A stretch of DNA of 64,000 nt from Molossus alvarezi (Eukaryota > Chordata > Mammalia > Chiroptera > Molossidae). Numbering within the stretch: position 1 is the stretch's first letter; every line of letters starts with the position of its first letter. Where the stretch lies: NCBI GenBank assembly GCA_037176705.1, contig CM073890.1:99128591-99192590 (forward strand). The letters run 5' to 3'. This document shows, in pieces, positions 21,181-32,751 of this stretch. The notes under the pieces are model-generated. The model searched no databases. It saw only the letters and a list, made by a program, of their open reading frames with translations, and was not told the DNA's origin. The translations under genes were made by a program, and so were the position numbers.

Positions 21181-21483
21181 GCTTTTTAATTATGCCTCAA
21201 TAAAGCTGAACGAAAACACAGGCTTTCAAGATCCTTATCATTGCTCTGAGTTCCAGATAATCAATTGACTTCTTTTTCTAGGCCAAACCCATTCTTTCTC
21301 TCAGGTAATGGATGCTACTGCCTGGAACATCAAAGACCATGAAACATTGAAAGAAAGAAAAGGGAGTGGGGAGGAAAAAACCCTCAGTTTTAAAAACCTC
21401 CAAATTTGACCCAGGGACAAATGTAAATATGATTAAGCCCCCAACCCAACATACACCATTGTATAAGTTTAAGATGTACATAC
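21181..21483 (-). repeat. Inverted repeat, right arm
   Basis: Starts gctttttaattatgcctcaa and ends with cattgtataagtttaagatg, the reverse of the left arm including the L1-end text. The same frame that is open in the left arm (containing GFFLPTPFSFF) is also open here in reverse, which may only reflect sequence identity. Confidence 0.9.
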
Positions 21484-21942
21484 AGTACACTGTTGATTGT
21501 AGACCATAGACAGACACAGGGTTATGGATTTAATGAATTGCTATAGATAGAGGACTTAGAATAAATGCCAGTTATCACCACCATCATCATCATCATCATC
21601 AAACATCATTAGTGAGTCCAACTATCAGAAGCTGTGGAAGGACAGAGACTATCATTGGTTAGAATTAGTCATGATGAGATAAATCCCATCAGAGGTTGCC
21701 AAGAATAAAGGATGTTACAGAAAACTTACCCTATGCCCCACCCTCCCAAAGCTGGGGGAATGTGTGATCATCACAGGATCATAGATCATCTCAAGTGGAA
21801 GAAATACAGTTTGGAGAATCCCGAGGAGACCATAGATTGGTTGGTTGGTTGAACTGCAGTGTTTAACCCAAATGACAAGAGTGTACCTTGATTTAGAAAG
21901 ATTCAATTTTCCACTTCTAAGTACATCTGGGCTTTATTTATT
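21484..21942. other. Unique stretch with (ATC)n
   Basis: Contains a short catcatcatcatcatcatc microsatellite near 21580-21600. Nothing else recognised. Confidence 0.6.
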
Positions 21943-22183
21943 TATTTTTTAATCCTCACTGAGGACAGTTTTACACTTATCTTCAGACAGGGGGGGAGGG
22001 AGAGAGAGAGAGGGAGAGAGAAACATTGATGTGAGAGAGACACATCGATTGGCTGCCACCTGCACGACCCCAACTGGAGCCAGGAACTAACCACAACCAA
22101 CGTACATGCCCTTGGCTGGAATCGAACCCACAGGCTTTGTCCACAGGCTGACACTAGCCGCTGAGCCAAACCAGCCAGGGCAC
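21943..22183 (-). repeat. Ves SINE, hairpin-tailed
   Basis: Tail aatcctcactgaggaca (three-base hairpin loop), GA-rich body, acacatcgattggctgccac, ggaatcgaaccc and head end gccaaaccagccagggc. A short repeated tgggcttta at both sides suggests the TSD. Confidence 0.9.
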
Positions 22184-22274
22184 GTATGGGCTTTAGAACT
22201 AAGTTGATTTTCAGAGACCTAAAGGATGTTATGTGTACATCTCTGACTGTACGGAATTCATACTGACGTACATT

Positions 22275-22450
22275 TACAAAAGCTAGCTCTGGCTGTTGTG
22301 TGGAGAACGGACTGGTGGAAGGGAGGAGCTGATTCGGGAAGATCGTTTAGGAGGCTGCTGTACCAGTCTGGGTGAGGATTCATTTGGAGACTTGGCCTGT
22401 GGTGGTGGCCTTGGGGTAAAGAGACATGGATGTTCAAGATTTGTTTAGAA
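22275..22450 (-). repeat. L2 LINE fragment
   Basis: gctctggctgttgtgtggag, 'aggaggctgctgtaccagtc' and gggtgaggattc follow L2 3'-region order on the minus strand. Confidence 0.6.
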
Positions 22451-23595
22451 TGTAGACTTGGCCGCCGTTAGTGGGTGATTGGGTATGGGCAGCAGTGGAG
22501 ACAAAAGTGTCAGAACCCCTGGGTTTTTGCCTTGAGAAATTTCCCGAGATAGCCCACGGCGGGAAAAGCAGGCCACAAGCTCAGTTTTGAATATTTGCAG
22601 TAATAAGGTGCGTGTGAAATATACAAATGAAGACGTTGCATAGGCTGAGGGCATAGGGTCTGTCTGAGAAAGTAAGCTCCCAGCTGGACGTGCAAGTTTG
22701 ATTTATTGGCAAAGAGGCACTAGTTGCAGCTGCGGGAGGAGATGAAATCTTCCGCCGTGTAAGCCACGCAGGCTGTGTCCTACGGGGCTCCAGTAGGTGC
22801 CATTCACATCCCCCTGCTGGCCCTGTCTCAGATGGGGAGTGAGGTTCAAACAGTGTCTGAATAGTTTTCTGAAAAAATTCAGTGTGTAGTTGTCAGGCAA
22901 AGATGGAAGAGTTCCCAAGAGAAAGGATGAGAAGAACATTCTACAGGTGGTTAGATAATAGGAAAACAACTAGGAGTCTGGTCTCATGAGAGGACTTTAA
23001 GAGGAGCATGTGGCCGCATGTGTTGACATTACCGAGAGCTCAAATGAACGGGCTGCAAAGTGCTGTTCAGATCTCTCGATACGGAGGTGATCTGGATGTT
23101 TGTGAGGTGCTTTGGTGGAGGAATGAGGGCAGGGAGCAGAGAGTGAGTGGAGACAAACCAGATGGTGAGGGTACATGTATCCTAAAGAAACTTTGTTCTC
23201 GGGAAGAGAGAAATAGGGGTGACATTAGAAGGAAATGAGAGGTTAGGAGGCAGTAATGTCCAAGGGAACAGAGTTCCTTCGAAAAACCCCTGCTTAGAAG
23301 GCCAGGCATTGTCCCTTCTGCTCTTCCCTTCTGTGGCTACTCTCCAATCACACAGAAGTGCTGGCGGTGGGTACGACTTGCACGTCAAGAAGGCATGCTG
23401 GGCTGTCAGGTTATTCGGTTCAGGTTTCATGGAGAATTCAAGAGAAAATCAATCAAGAGCCCCAAGAAGTGCCCTTGTCAGGAGTACCACAGCTCCCCCA
23501 ACTTTCTGCTTCACTCTCTGCCTGTCTCCGAAGGGCAAGGATTTTGAAAGAGACAAAATGTCAGCTTACAAGCAAAAAGCCAGAACTCTGGGAAC
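22451..23595. other. Unique stretch
   Basis: No recognised repeat. A 158-codon plus-strand frame starting at 23219 crosses from here into an L2 tail and has no domain or splice support, so I do not call it a gene. Confidence 0.5.
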
Positions 23596-23599
23596 CTTA

Positions 23600-23700
23600 A
23601 CTAACCCCTTTAGGACAGGGACTGTGTTTTATGTGACCTTATATGCCCGTTTGCTGCGGCAAGACATGGGGCGCTCTCTCTGTCTGAATGAATAAATCAG
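23600..23700 (+). repeat. L2 3' tail
   Basis: taggacagggactgtgtttt ... 'tgtctgaatgaataaatcag' is the recognisable 3' terminus of L2. Confidence 0.65.
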
Positions 23701-24726
23701 TGGAGCTTCCACTGTGAAACGTTTTCAAACAGTAATGCTAACCCCTCTCTAGTAACTTCCCTGGAATAGCTGCCCTACAGAATATCACGAGGAGCCCTCG
23801 GACCCGGCCTTGGTTGTGTCTTTGGAAAAACCAAAACCAGAATCGGCTCTCCTGTCACAGCCTCCCCAGTGCCACAGACTCGGTTCTTACTTCTCGCCCT
23901 CTCGTCTCTCAGGCTGAGAGAGGGGCTTTCAAACTCCCAGACTCCCAAGTCGTGACGTTGAGACACCTGTGGTTCAGCTTGCTGTGAGATATACAGTTGG
24001 CAGTGTTATTCAGGAGCTATCTCTAAATGTGGTTTCTGTGATATGACCAATCAACAACCTATTGACATGTTTTTGAGCCCTTTGAAATACAAATGCTTGT
24101 CCTACAGTTTCTCCCCATTACCGCATGTATTCTGAATAGAGAATGTGGGGGTTCTTTCCAAATTCATGACCCCTCTCCAAAACACATTAGGGGTGTGTGT
24201 GTGTGTGCACGTGTGCGCGCAGGTGTCTGTGTCTGCTTCCTTGTAAGTCAGGCCTCATTCTAACTTTAGCTTATGGGCAAATCAACCTGTTTTCAGCACA
24301 AGAGGTAAACTTACTCTCAGCCCTCTGCAGACCTGTGTGTGTGGGGTCTCTCTTGGAGCTACCTGTCAGGTTCCCTGCCCTGTCTCTGGTGTGTTCTCAC
24401 TACCACTCTAGGGTTACTCCTCAGCTTGCCCTCAGTAGAATCCCTTGAACCCAAGCACTGCTGGGAGCTGGCAGCTTTAACCTGTGCTCAGTATCCTTGA
24501 CATACCTTTTAGTAAGAAATACACATCCCTGGGGATCTTGTTGGGCCACATATTAACTGGGAACACTTTTCACTTAAAAATGTATTTAAACGTTTTAGGC
24601 ATAAATGATATTCCAGGCCTCTTGTAAGGCAGCAGTGTTGGGTGCTATATATATCTTGCAGGAGCCAGTCATTTCTTTTTGTCCGTCTTTATCTTTTTCA
24701 TCTCCTCACTTGTCCTCTCTTTTTAG
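23701..24726. other. Unique stretch with short (GT)n
   Basis: A gtgtgtgtgtgtg run with a following CG-containing gcgcgcagg is present at about 24194-24222. No gene recognised. Confidence 0.5.
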
Positions 24727-24945
24727 TCTTCAAAAAATTTTTTTAATTGAACTTATTGGGATGACATTGATTAATAAAATTATATAGGTTTCAGGTGTAT
24801 AATTCTATAATACATCATCTGTATATTGTATTGTGTGTTCATCATTCCAAGTGAAGTCACTTTCCATCACCGTTTATCCCTTCTGTACTCTCTTCTACCT
24901 CCCACCCCTTACACCTGTCCCCTCTAATATTCCTGCGTGGGCTTT
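24727..24945 (-). repeat. L1 3'UTR fragment, minus strand
   Basis: Phrases attgggatgacattgattaa, 'ttcaggtgtataattctata' and 'gtgttcatcattccaagtg' are L1 3'UTR text in reverse. A related piece lies at 42487-42625. Confidence 0.75.
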
Positions 24946-26107
24946 TGGTCATTTAGCACAAACACAGACGATAAACTAATGAATGAGAAATAGAGTCATG
25001 ACTGAGGAGACATCAGGAAGACTAGGAAGAAGATCCCAAGCATCCAGGCTGTAGAGGCCCTGTGGTTGTTATATTTGCTCTGACATGTAGCTTTCAGTTT
25101 CCTGGTAATCAAAGCAAGCAGAAACACCTACTACGTCTTTTAAGAAAGGAGGAGGTATCTTGGTTCCTTAAGGAAGGCAGAAGTGTTTATTTTTCGCACT
25201 CAGTTCTGAGAAGCATTCTCAGTGTGGTGCTCTATATAAGGGGCACTGAACTAGACCACAAACAACGTTTCTGACTTTCTTCCCAGAGCAGGTGCAGGAA
25301 TGGGTTTCCCGTGATCATCTTTTGTGTTGTTTGCAGATAATAGTGATGTAATCTTAAGAAAGCATCTCAGTGGGGGAGATTCTGTGAAGGCCCACCTCCA
25401 GTAAAATGAAAGCTGTCTGGACCAAGTGGGTTTCATCCACCTGAAGGTTGGTATCATTCCTAGGATCCGTCCAGGAGTTGAATGCATCCAGTTATTCCTG
25501 GGGAACAGTCCATGTTCATTGTCAGCACTCTCGGCCACCCGAGCATCCCTTTCTGGCCCCATTCCATCGCTCCCTTCTTGTTTAATTTTTGGTGTCTTAC
25601 TTTCTTTCAGCTACTGTTATTATGAATTCTCAGCAGCCAAAATGTCCCAGTGTCAACTGAGTTTTGGAATTGCCGAGTTTTAAAAAGTTTAAGATCTTTT
25701 TTTTTTTAGTAATTGTTGGTCTTCTCAGAGCTCTTCGTACACTAATATATCTTGTGACTCTCTAAGAGAGAAAAATAATGTTCAGTATTTCTTGACCTTA
25801 TTTGAGCATGGAATTTCTTTCTTATGCACCAAACACCTGCTGGGAAATGCTGCTGAAAGCCAACCTGTGGTAATGTCTCAGTTAGTCCTTGCAGGTTACC
25901 GGTGCTTTAATACAGGATTAATGGTGGTCAGCAATTCTCTGAAATTCAAAGCCATTTATCTTCCGTCCTTGGTGCCCTGTCAAGTAGATGAAATATGTTT
26001 GGGCATGTGGGACTTCCTAGAATCCCTTAGGTCGTATTATGTATTTATAAGTCAACCGCAACAATCTTGGCCGTGGTCTAAAAATACTTCTTTTCTCCTG
26101 AAATGAA
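24946..26107. other. Unique stretch
   Basis: No repeat or gene recognised. Several short frames lack splice or domain support. Confidence 0.5.
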
Positions 26108-26655
26108 GAATGTATTCTTCATGCACCCCTATGCTCATTGCAGCGTTACTTACAATAGCTAAGATGTGGAAGCAGCCCAAGTGCCCATCAGCAGCGGAGC
26201 GGATTAAACAGCTGCGGTACATTTACACGATGAAATACTACGTGGCTGCAAACAAGAAGGGAATCTTACTGTTTGTGACAGTATGGATGGACCTGGAAAG
26301 TATTATATTAGGTGAAATAAGCCAGTCAGAGAAAGACAAATACTGTGTGATTTCCCTTATATGTGGAGTCTAATGACCAAACAAAATAGAAACAGACTCA
26401 TAGATACAGAAAACAGGCTAAGGGGAGGGAGTAGGGGGGCTAGGTGAAGGGATTAAGCAAAGGAAAAAACAAAAAAAAACCCTCATAGACACAGATAACA
26501 GTATGGTGGTTACAAGAGGGAAAGGGGAGTGGGGGGCAGTAGAAGAAAGTAAAAGGGGGACAAATGGTGGCAGAAAGAGATTTGACTTTGGATGGTGAAC
26601 TCATAATACAATATACAGAGGCTGTATTGAAATAATAATGATAATGATAAAAATT
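26108..26655 (+). repeat. 5'-truncated L1, ORF2 C-terminus and 3'UTR
   Basis: A frame at 26110-26373 encodes the ORF2 C-terminal segment (CTPMLIAALLTIAKMWKQPK to SLICGV), then a purine-rich 3'UTR (ggaaaggggagtggggggca) and an AATAATGATAAT-type tail. This is a dead-on-arrival insertion from truncated reverse transcription. It retains the frame of its last 87 codons, so it is not very old. Confidence 0.88.
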
Positions 26656-27078
26656 TTATTCTTCAGTCTAATCTTTGAATTCCTCCTGATACAAGTAACC
26701 AATAAAAATACTGAGATTATTTGAAACACAACTAGTTTTTAACCACCATTTAAAGAAAATAGTGCATAATAAATTTTGAGCAAGAATTATTAAAAAAAAA
26801 AGTCAGAAAATGGCTGAAAAAAGTACCCAATACTGTCAATAGGACACAAAATCATTAGGATAAACATTTTTAATAGTTGTTAAGAAGAGACTTAAAGGTT
26901 AATTAACAAACAAACAAACAAACAAAAACCCCAAAATGGTTAATTAGTGACATCAAGCACATTCTGTATGGGGACTTAGAATGTTTTAGAATTGAGAATT
27001 ACTCAAGATCTTGAAACAGGTTAAAATGAAAACACATCTTATTTTTTTATATCTTAGAGATAAATATTTGTAATGATC
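26656..27078. other. AT-rich unique stretch
   Basis: Includes a caaacaaacaaacaaacaaa run near 26907-26925. Nothing else recognised. Confidence 0.5.
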
Positions 27079-27094
27079 TGGAGTCTTTGTTTCT

Positions 27095-27348
27095 TTTTTC
27101 TTTTTTTTTTATCCTCACCCGAGGATATTTTCCATTTTTTGTACAGATAGAGTGGGAGGGAGAGAGAGGAAGGAGAGAGAGAGAGAAACATCGATGTGAA
27201 AGGGACACATCGAGTGGCTGCCACCCGCACGACCAACCAGGGCCGGGGACAAACTGCAACCGAAGTACGTGCCCTTAGCGGGAACCGAACCCGGGTCTCT
27301 CCGGACCGCAGGCCAACGCTCTAACCGCTGAGCCAAACTGGCCAGGGT
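27095..27348 (-). repeat. Ves SINE, hairpin-tailed, 16-bp TSD
   Basis: Poly(T), tcctcacccgagga, GA-rich body, catcgagtggctgccacccg, and head end gccaaactggccaggg. The TSD tggagtctttgtttct is at 27079-27094 and 27349-27364, perfect. Confidence 0.96.
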
Positions 27349-27364
27349 TGGAGTCTTTGTTTCT

Positions 27365-29744
27365 GAATTGAGAACAAGAACAATAATCTCACAAATTTAT
27401 TTTGGAAATGTCACTTTTAACTTTCGGTGGTTGAACAATACTACAGTTTTCCTCCCCATTCCACTGATTACACTGTTAAATATTTTCTTTTTAAAAACAG
27501 AATTTTATCATCTTGAAACAATAGTTTCTATCCTCTAAGCTATATTAGTCACCAGAGAATGGAATTCTGTCTAAAGGTTAGGTTTCTCTGTTATGTTCCA
27601 GTAAGACTAGTCTGAACACTCTTAACTCTTCCAGTCTTCTGTGCCTTTGACTTACTGTTCCTCTTACCTGTAGGGAGTTCACTAATGCAGGATGAATTCC
27701 TATTCATCCTCTAAAACCCAGCATAGTTAATTTTTTTGGGAAGTGTTTACTAATCCTCCTAGCTTCCACATTTATTTTGATCACTCTACCCTATGTGATA
27801 CCTTTGTGCTTATATCTATTTTTACTTTTCTGTTTATTACACTATGTTCTTATGGACTTTCCCCCCATATAGAGTGTGAGTTCAAGGAAGAAGACATGAC
27901 CTACATCTTAATTGATTTCTTCTCCTGGAGGTTAAAGTTTGCATTGCAATACGTATCTCCCAGACTACTCTGCTTTTATTTGCTATGATTTATCTTATCT
28001 GGCTCTGAGTACCTCAGTTCTGCTCCTGTTGGGAGCATGGAGTGCTTGAAAACAACCTGCCTGTTACAGGTAACTCAGATTCTTCTGGTTTAACAGAAGT
28101 TTATTTGTGATTAGTCTTAAGGAGTGGCAGAATAAAATAGTCCCCCCGTTCAGAGTGCACACTCCCTGTCAGAACTCTGCCTGCCTCTCATGTGATCTCT
28201 CTCCCTCCTTTCCTCCAAGGGGTCACGTTTGTTCTGAGAGGAGGTCGAATTGTTTAAATGCAGTGTGGAGGCAGCCTTCTGCTATGGGGCCTTCTCTGTT
28301 CCTGTTGGTTTCTGTGGAGGAGGGACTCACCTGTTCAGTGCCTGGTTTTCTTTGGCTGGAGTTCGCTGAGATAATGGGAATCCTGTCCAGTCTCCACGCG
28401 TTTCCCGCTGGGACCTCCTCTTGAAGTCTGGAGTCTCTTCCATTTGTGTGGGTTTTCCAGAGTTCTGTGTCTTAGGGTCTCACTCTCCCAGTACCAGATA
28501 CTTCAAAATCCCAACCCCAAGGCTTCCCAGCTCTCGATCTTGCGCCGTGGGAACTCCAGGGTCTTCTAAATGCCGAGTGTCGGTCAAGGGGAAAGGGGTG
28601 TTCACTTGCATCTGCTCATGTCCAATCTTCCACAGTTGAGCAAGGTTGCTCTACATTGACGGGAAAAATTCAAGAGATGTAATTTCAGTCTATCTGACTG
28701 ATCCCAGCAAAGGGAGTGAGCAGTGAGAAATCATTGTTATAAGACAGCTGGGAGAGTCAAGGAACGTGGAGTCAATTTGCCATTCTGTTGGCAGAAAGGG
28801 GGCGTTCAGTCAGCCTTTGCTAGGAAAACCGTGGAGAGTCGATCTAGAATTAATGAAGCATAAACTGAAGAAACGTGATGGGTTTTTAGCCACAGACACT
28901 TTGATGACTCCAAAGCTGTTCGGAATTGCTATCTTCAAGTAAGATTAGAGAGATATTGTCAAACTCTTGCATAATGTTTTCTATTATTAGTTCCTAGTTA
29001 AAACTGCTGTCAAGGTTGGCCACGGAATTGTTTACATGTCATTACCTAATCCATGGGGGAAATAACTGAATGTGAAATACTTCCTTGTACCTCCTCTTCA
29101 CTAAAATATTGCCAGTGAAAGAATAGAATCTGGTGGGTAGTGGGTAGCAAATGGAGACGGTGAATAATATCTGTTACTCCCAGAGACTATTTAACTTGGC
29201 ATCACTTGCTTCATTCCTTCTACTGAAAACCTCCAAAATTTTTTGAGACACGATGAATATGATATGTATCACCTAAGAATTCCCAGCAGGCTGAATAATT
29301 TGCTGAAACACTTAAGACCAGCAGGTGCTTTTGGAATACGTGGCATCAAAAGTCATTTTCTCTCAGCTGCAGCAGTCTTTCACGTGGAACTGTAAGATGG
29401 TTCGAAGATTCAGGCAGGAGAAATGTTGAAACAGTCTGTTGTTTTTCTCCCTTGTATCTGTGCTTGAGGTTTTTTTTTCCTTCTTCTCATTTTTAAGTCA
29501 TTTTAGGAATTTTATTTCTTGCTCCTTTTTGTAGGCGAACAGTCAGCCCTCATTAACCCTTTAATTTTTTGGACTTAATCACCTGTAGACAAATGAATAC
29601 ATTTATTATACAGTTAATCAGAAATGCTCTGTTTACTCCCTTTCTGAAATTTGATAGGAATCATAGGCATTATCATTCAATTTAGCACTTAATTATATGC
29701 CATTTTGTCCTCTATTTATTGTGTTTGTTTTATTTCTTCCCTGA
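27365..29744. other. Unique non-coding stretch (2.4 kb)
   Basis: Low repeat content, no exon with convincing splice sites and coding frame, no CpG island. I see nothing that supports a gene. Confidence 0.5.
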
Positions 29745-30205
29745 ATGATAAGCTTTTTGTGTATATGGGTGTGAGAGTTAATTGTGTGTATCAACCTCAC
29801 TGGGCCTTAGGGTGCCTAGACATTTGGCCAAAAATTATTCTAGGTGAGACTTTGAGGGTGTTTCTGGATGAGATTAGTTTGAATCTGTAGGCTGAGCAAA
29901 GCAAATTGCTTTCCCTAATGTGGATAGGCCTCATTCAATCAATTGAAGACTTAAGTGGAACAAAAAGGCTGAGCAAGAGGGATCCCTCCTGCCCCATTGT
30001 TTTGAGCTGGGACATTGTTTTTTTCCTGTCTTTAGACATGAACTGAAACATTGGTTTTTCCTGGGTCTCCAGCCAGCCGAGTGTAGATCTTGGGACTTCT
30101 CAGCCTCTGTAGGCATGTGAGCCAGTTCCTTAAATAGATTTCTTTATATATACATCCATCCTACTGGTTCTATTTCTTTGAAGAACCCTGACCAGTACAA
30201 TGGGT
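29745..30205 (+). repeat. LTR-like ancient repeat, copy 1
   Basis: gagagttaattgtgtgtatc ... 'gtttctggatgagattagtt' ... 'tgggacttctcagcctctgt' ... 'tgtgagccagttccttaaat' and the terminal gaagaaccctgaccagtac. This text order belongs to a widespread mammalian fossil repeat with an LTR-like end. I cannot fix its family name from memory. Confidence 0.7.
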
Positions 30206-30342
30206 TATGTCTCTTATACTCATTTCATATTATCCATAGCATGTAGCGCACCATGGTTATGTTAGACACTTAAAGTAGATTTTTAGAAGCAGAGTGATTT
30301 TTGATCAGAAGGATCCATGAAACTTAAAAGTCAATTACTCTA

Positions 30343-30588
30343 GCCCTGTCTAGTTTGGCTTAGCGGTTAGAGCGTTGGCCTGCGGACTAGAGAGTCCTGG
30401 GTTCGGTTCCTGCTAAGGGCACGTACCTTGGTTGCAGTTTGTCCCCAGCCCATTGGGGTTGTGTGGATGGCAACCAGTCAATGTGTCTCTCTCACACTGG
30501 TGTTTCTCTTCCTCCCTTTCTCCCTCTTGCTCTATCTGAAGATAAATGCAAAAATGTCCTCGGGTGAGGATTAAAAAAACAATAAAAC
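30343..30588 (+). repeat. Ves SINE, hairpin-tailed, 16-bp TSD
   Basis: Head ctgtctagtttggcttagcg, A-box-like region and B box gggttcggttcc, then body and terminal gtcctcgggtgaggat with A-rich tail. The TSD aaagtcaattactcta is at 30327-30342 and 30589-30604. Its 3' copy overlaps the TSD of the adjacent hAT element. Confidence 0.96.
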
Positions 30589-30607
30589 AAAGTCAATTAC
30601 TCTAAGA

Positions 30608-30831
30608 CAGTGGTTCTCAAACTTCCTAATGCCGTGACCCTTTAATACAGTTCCTCATGTTGTGGTGACCCCCAACCATAAAATTATTTTTGTTGCTACT
30701 TCATAACTGTAATTTTGCCACTGTTATGAGTTGCCATCGGAAATATGTGTTTTTCGATGGTCTTAGGTGACCCCTGTGAAAGGGTTGTTCAACCTGCAAA
30801 GGGGTCACGACCCACAGGTTGAGAACTGCTG
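30608..30831. mobile_element. hAT-type MITE, 224 bp
   Basis: Terminal inverted repeats cagtggttctcaa and ttgagaactgctg flank a core with ataattgccact-like text (gtaattttgccactgttatg). A perfect 8-bp duplication, ctctaaga, is at 30600-30607 and 30832-30839, as expected for hAT transposition. It has no transposase frame and would depend on one elsewhere. It resembles the rodent URR1 / Charlie-related group. Confidence 0.95.
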
Positions 30832-30839
30832 CTCTAAGA

Positions 30840-31054
30840 TGAATCCAAACCACACATTTGCTAAATCTTTGAATACTGTTTGAGTGCTATAAATGTACTA
30901 TTGTACCTGTCAGTTTTGACAAATATGGAAATAAAGACAGTAGAAAATGCAGTGTTGATCTGGGTTAGGTGGTGTCAGGTGGGCTGAATTTCTATATTGG
31001 AATGACGAATGGTAATTACAATATGTTAAACAGCATACTTTTCATCATGAAAGA
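30840..31054. other. Unique stretch
   Basis: No repeat or gene recognised. An ATT microsatellite (31060-31080) directly abuts the next SINE tail. Confidence 0.6.
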
Positions 31055-31074
31055 TACCATTATTATTATTATTA

Positions 31075-31107
31075 TTATTTTAAATCCTCACCCGAGGGTA
31101 TTATAAT

Positions 31108-31153
<46 letters not shown>

Positions 31154-31309
31154 TCGATGTGAGAGAAACATTGATCGGTTGCCTCCCATAAGTGCCCCAA
31201 CCAGGGATCGAACCTGCAACCCAGGTATTTGACCTGACCAAGAATTGAACCCACAATCCTTTTAGTGCACGGGACAACACCCTAACCAACCAAGCCACCT
31301 GGCCTGGGC
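31075..31309 (-). repeat. Ves-type SINE, diverged
   Basis: Tail aatcctcacccgagggtat, an expanded GA run (about 17 units), acatcgatgtgagagaaaca, ggttgcctcccataagtg, B-box region agaattgaaccc and head end gccacctggcctgggc. It has a doubled cccaaccagggatcgaac / aagaattgaacccac region compared with other copies. Confidence 0.85.
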
Positions 31310-31968
31310 ATGAAAGACGTTGTTTAAGGGACAGTTTATAGTCGTTCACCTTAGCCATAAGCCATATTTATCTTCTAAAACCTCATGATGCTGTCTGTGC
31401 GTGAGAAAGGCCTCTGTTTATTACTGCTGCCTGTGTGACCTGTGCACCAGCTGAAGCATATCCTCGCTCCCGTAGCAGTTGGTCCTTGTGCCCCCGGTCA
31501 GGGTATGCTTTGGAGTTGTTCTTCAAACAGTTGTGATGAATACCTTGTCCGATTTCACCTATGGCCCCTGACACAGATTTGTGTGAGGACCGAGCAAGAT
31601 GAAAGTTTTAGTGTTTGTGACAAAATAGAGTGAAGCTATAACTGACCCTTGTTAAATTGGACTCCATGACCTTGACCTCACTGGAGCTGAGCCGTAACAG
31701 ACTGAATGGATGAAAGGTAGGACATGTGCCAACACAAACCAGAGTTGAGATTGGAGAAGTACAAGTGTGTCATGGTCTGTTCACTTCGGAGCGTGAGGGC
31801 CCGAGCGCCCTCACGTGCAAGATTGTTACACGCACCTGCTTGTACATACTGAGGCCAGACCCTTTTCATAGGCTTTGCTATATGGGCATTAGAAATGCGA
31901 TTTATGAACAAGTGAAAGGTTGTCCTCTTGAAACGGAGCAGGAGAGTGGAATACTCCTGAGCTGCACC
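31310..31968. other. Unique stretch
   Basis: No recognised repeat. A 187-codon minus-strand frame covers part of this region and the hAT element at 31977-32199 and is treated as incidental. Confidence 0.5.
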
Positions 31969-31976
31969 TTCTAGGG

Positions 31977-32199
31977 CAGCGGTTCTCAACCTGGGGGTCG
32001 CAACCCCTGGGGGTTGAATGACCTTTTCACAAGGGTTGCCTAAGACCATTGGAAACCACATGTTTCCGATGGTCTTAGGAACTGAGACACCGCTCCTCTG
32101 TCCGTCTCCAGGCGGGTCCGCCCACATGCAGATATGTCCACAGACAACAGGAGGAACTGAACTAAAGGGTCGCGGCATTAGGAAGGTAGAGAACCACTG
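31977..32199. mobile_element. hAT-type MITE, 223 bp, with exchanged core
   Basis: Inverted termini cagcggttctcaacc and agagaaccactg; TSD ttctaggg at 31969-31976 and 32200-32207 (perfect 8 bp). The left about 110 bases and right about 45 match the element at 30608-30831 (reversed), but the middle, with a gctcctctgtccgtctcc and aggcgggtccgcccac block, differs. Non-autonomous. Confidence 0.93.
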
Positions 32200-32273
32200 T
32201 TCTAGGGTGAAAGTTGGTGCTAGTTCAGGGGCAGTAAGCATGGCCTCCTTTTCCTGGAGAGGGATGTCTTTTC

Positions 32274-32525
32274 TTTTTTTTTTTTATCCTCACCCGAGGA
32301 CATTTTTCCATTTTTTGTGCAGATAGAGCGGGAGGGAGAGAGAGGAAGAGAGAGAGAGGGAAACATCAATGTGAAAGGGACACATCGAGTGGCTGCCACC
32401 CACACGACACATCCAGGACCGGGGACAAACTGCAACCGAGGTACATGCCCTTAGCGGGAACCGAACCCGGGTCTCTCCGGACCGCAGGTGGACGCTCTAA
32501 CCGCTGAGCCAAACTGGCCAGGGCT
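32274..32525 (-). repeat. Ves SINE, hairpin-tailed, 3' half of a two-SINE unit
   Basis: Poly(T), tcctcacccgagga, GA-rich body, catcgagtggctgccaccc and head end gccaaactggccagggct. It lies directly against the A-tail of the next SINE and shares one outer TSD with it. Confidence 0.95.
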
Positions 32526-32751
32526 CTTTTTTTTTTTTAAATTTATTTTCTTTATTGATATTAGAGAGAGAGGAGGGGAAAGGGAGAGAGAGATAGAAAC
32601 ATCGATAAGAGAGAACATCGATTGGCTGCCTCCTGTGTGCCCCTCACTAGAGACCTGGCCCACAACCTGGGCATGTGCCCTGACTGGGAATCGAACCGGT
32701 TACCTCTTGGTGCAGAGGTCAATGCTCAACCACTGAGCCACACCGGCCGGG
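32526..32751 (-). repeat. Classic Ves SINE, 5' half of a two-SINE unit
   Basis: Poly(T) and ttattttctttattgatatt tail, ggctgcctcctgtgtgcccc, gaatcgaaccgg and head end gccacaccggccggg. The 20-bp duplication ctggagagggatgtcttttc (32254-32273 and 32752-32771) encloses both SINEs. Confidence 0.95.

Noticed and set aside
23219..23695. 158-codon plus-strand frame in unique DNA
   Set aside because: No domain, no splice or promoter context, and its end lies in an L2 3' tail. Open frames of this size occur by chance in moderately GC-rich DNA.
30343..30420. tRNA gene
   Set aside because: A and B boxes are present, but this is the head of a SINE with TSDs; it lacks a complete cloverleaf and acceptor stem. 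The same holds for the other SINE heads.
31678..32241. 187-codon minus-strand frame
   Set aside because: It runs through the hAT MITE at 31977-32199 and unrelated flanks, so it is a chance frame.
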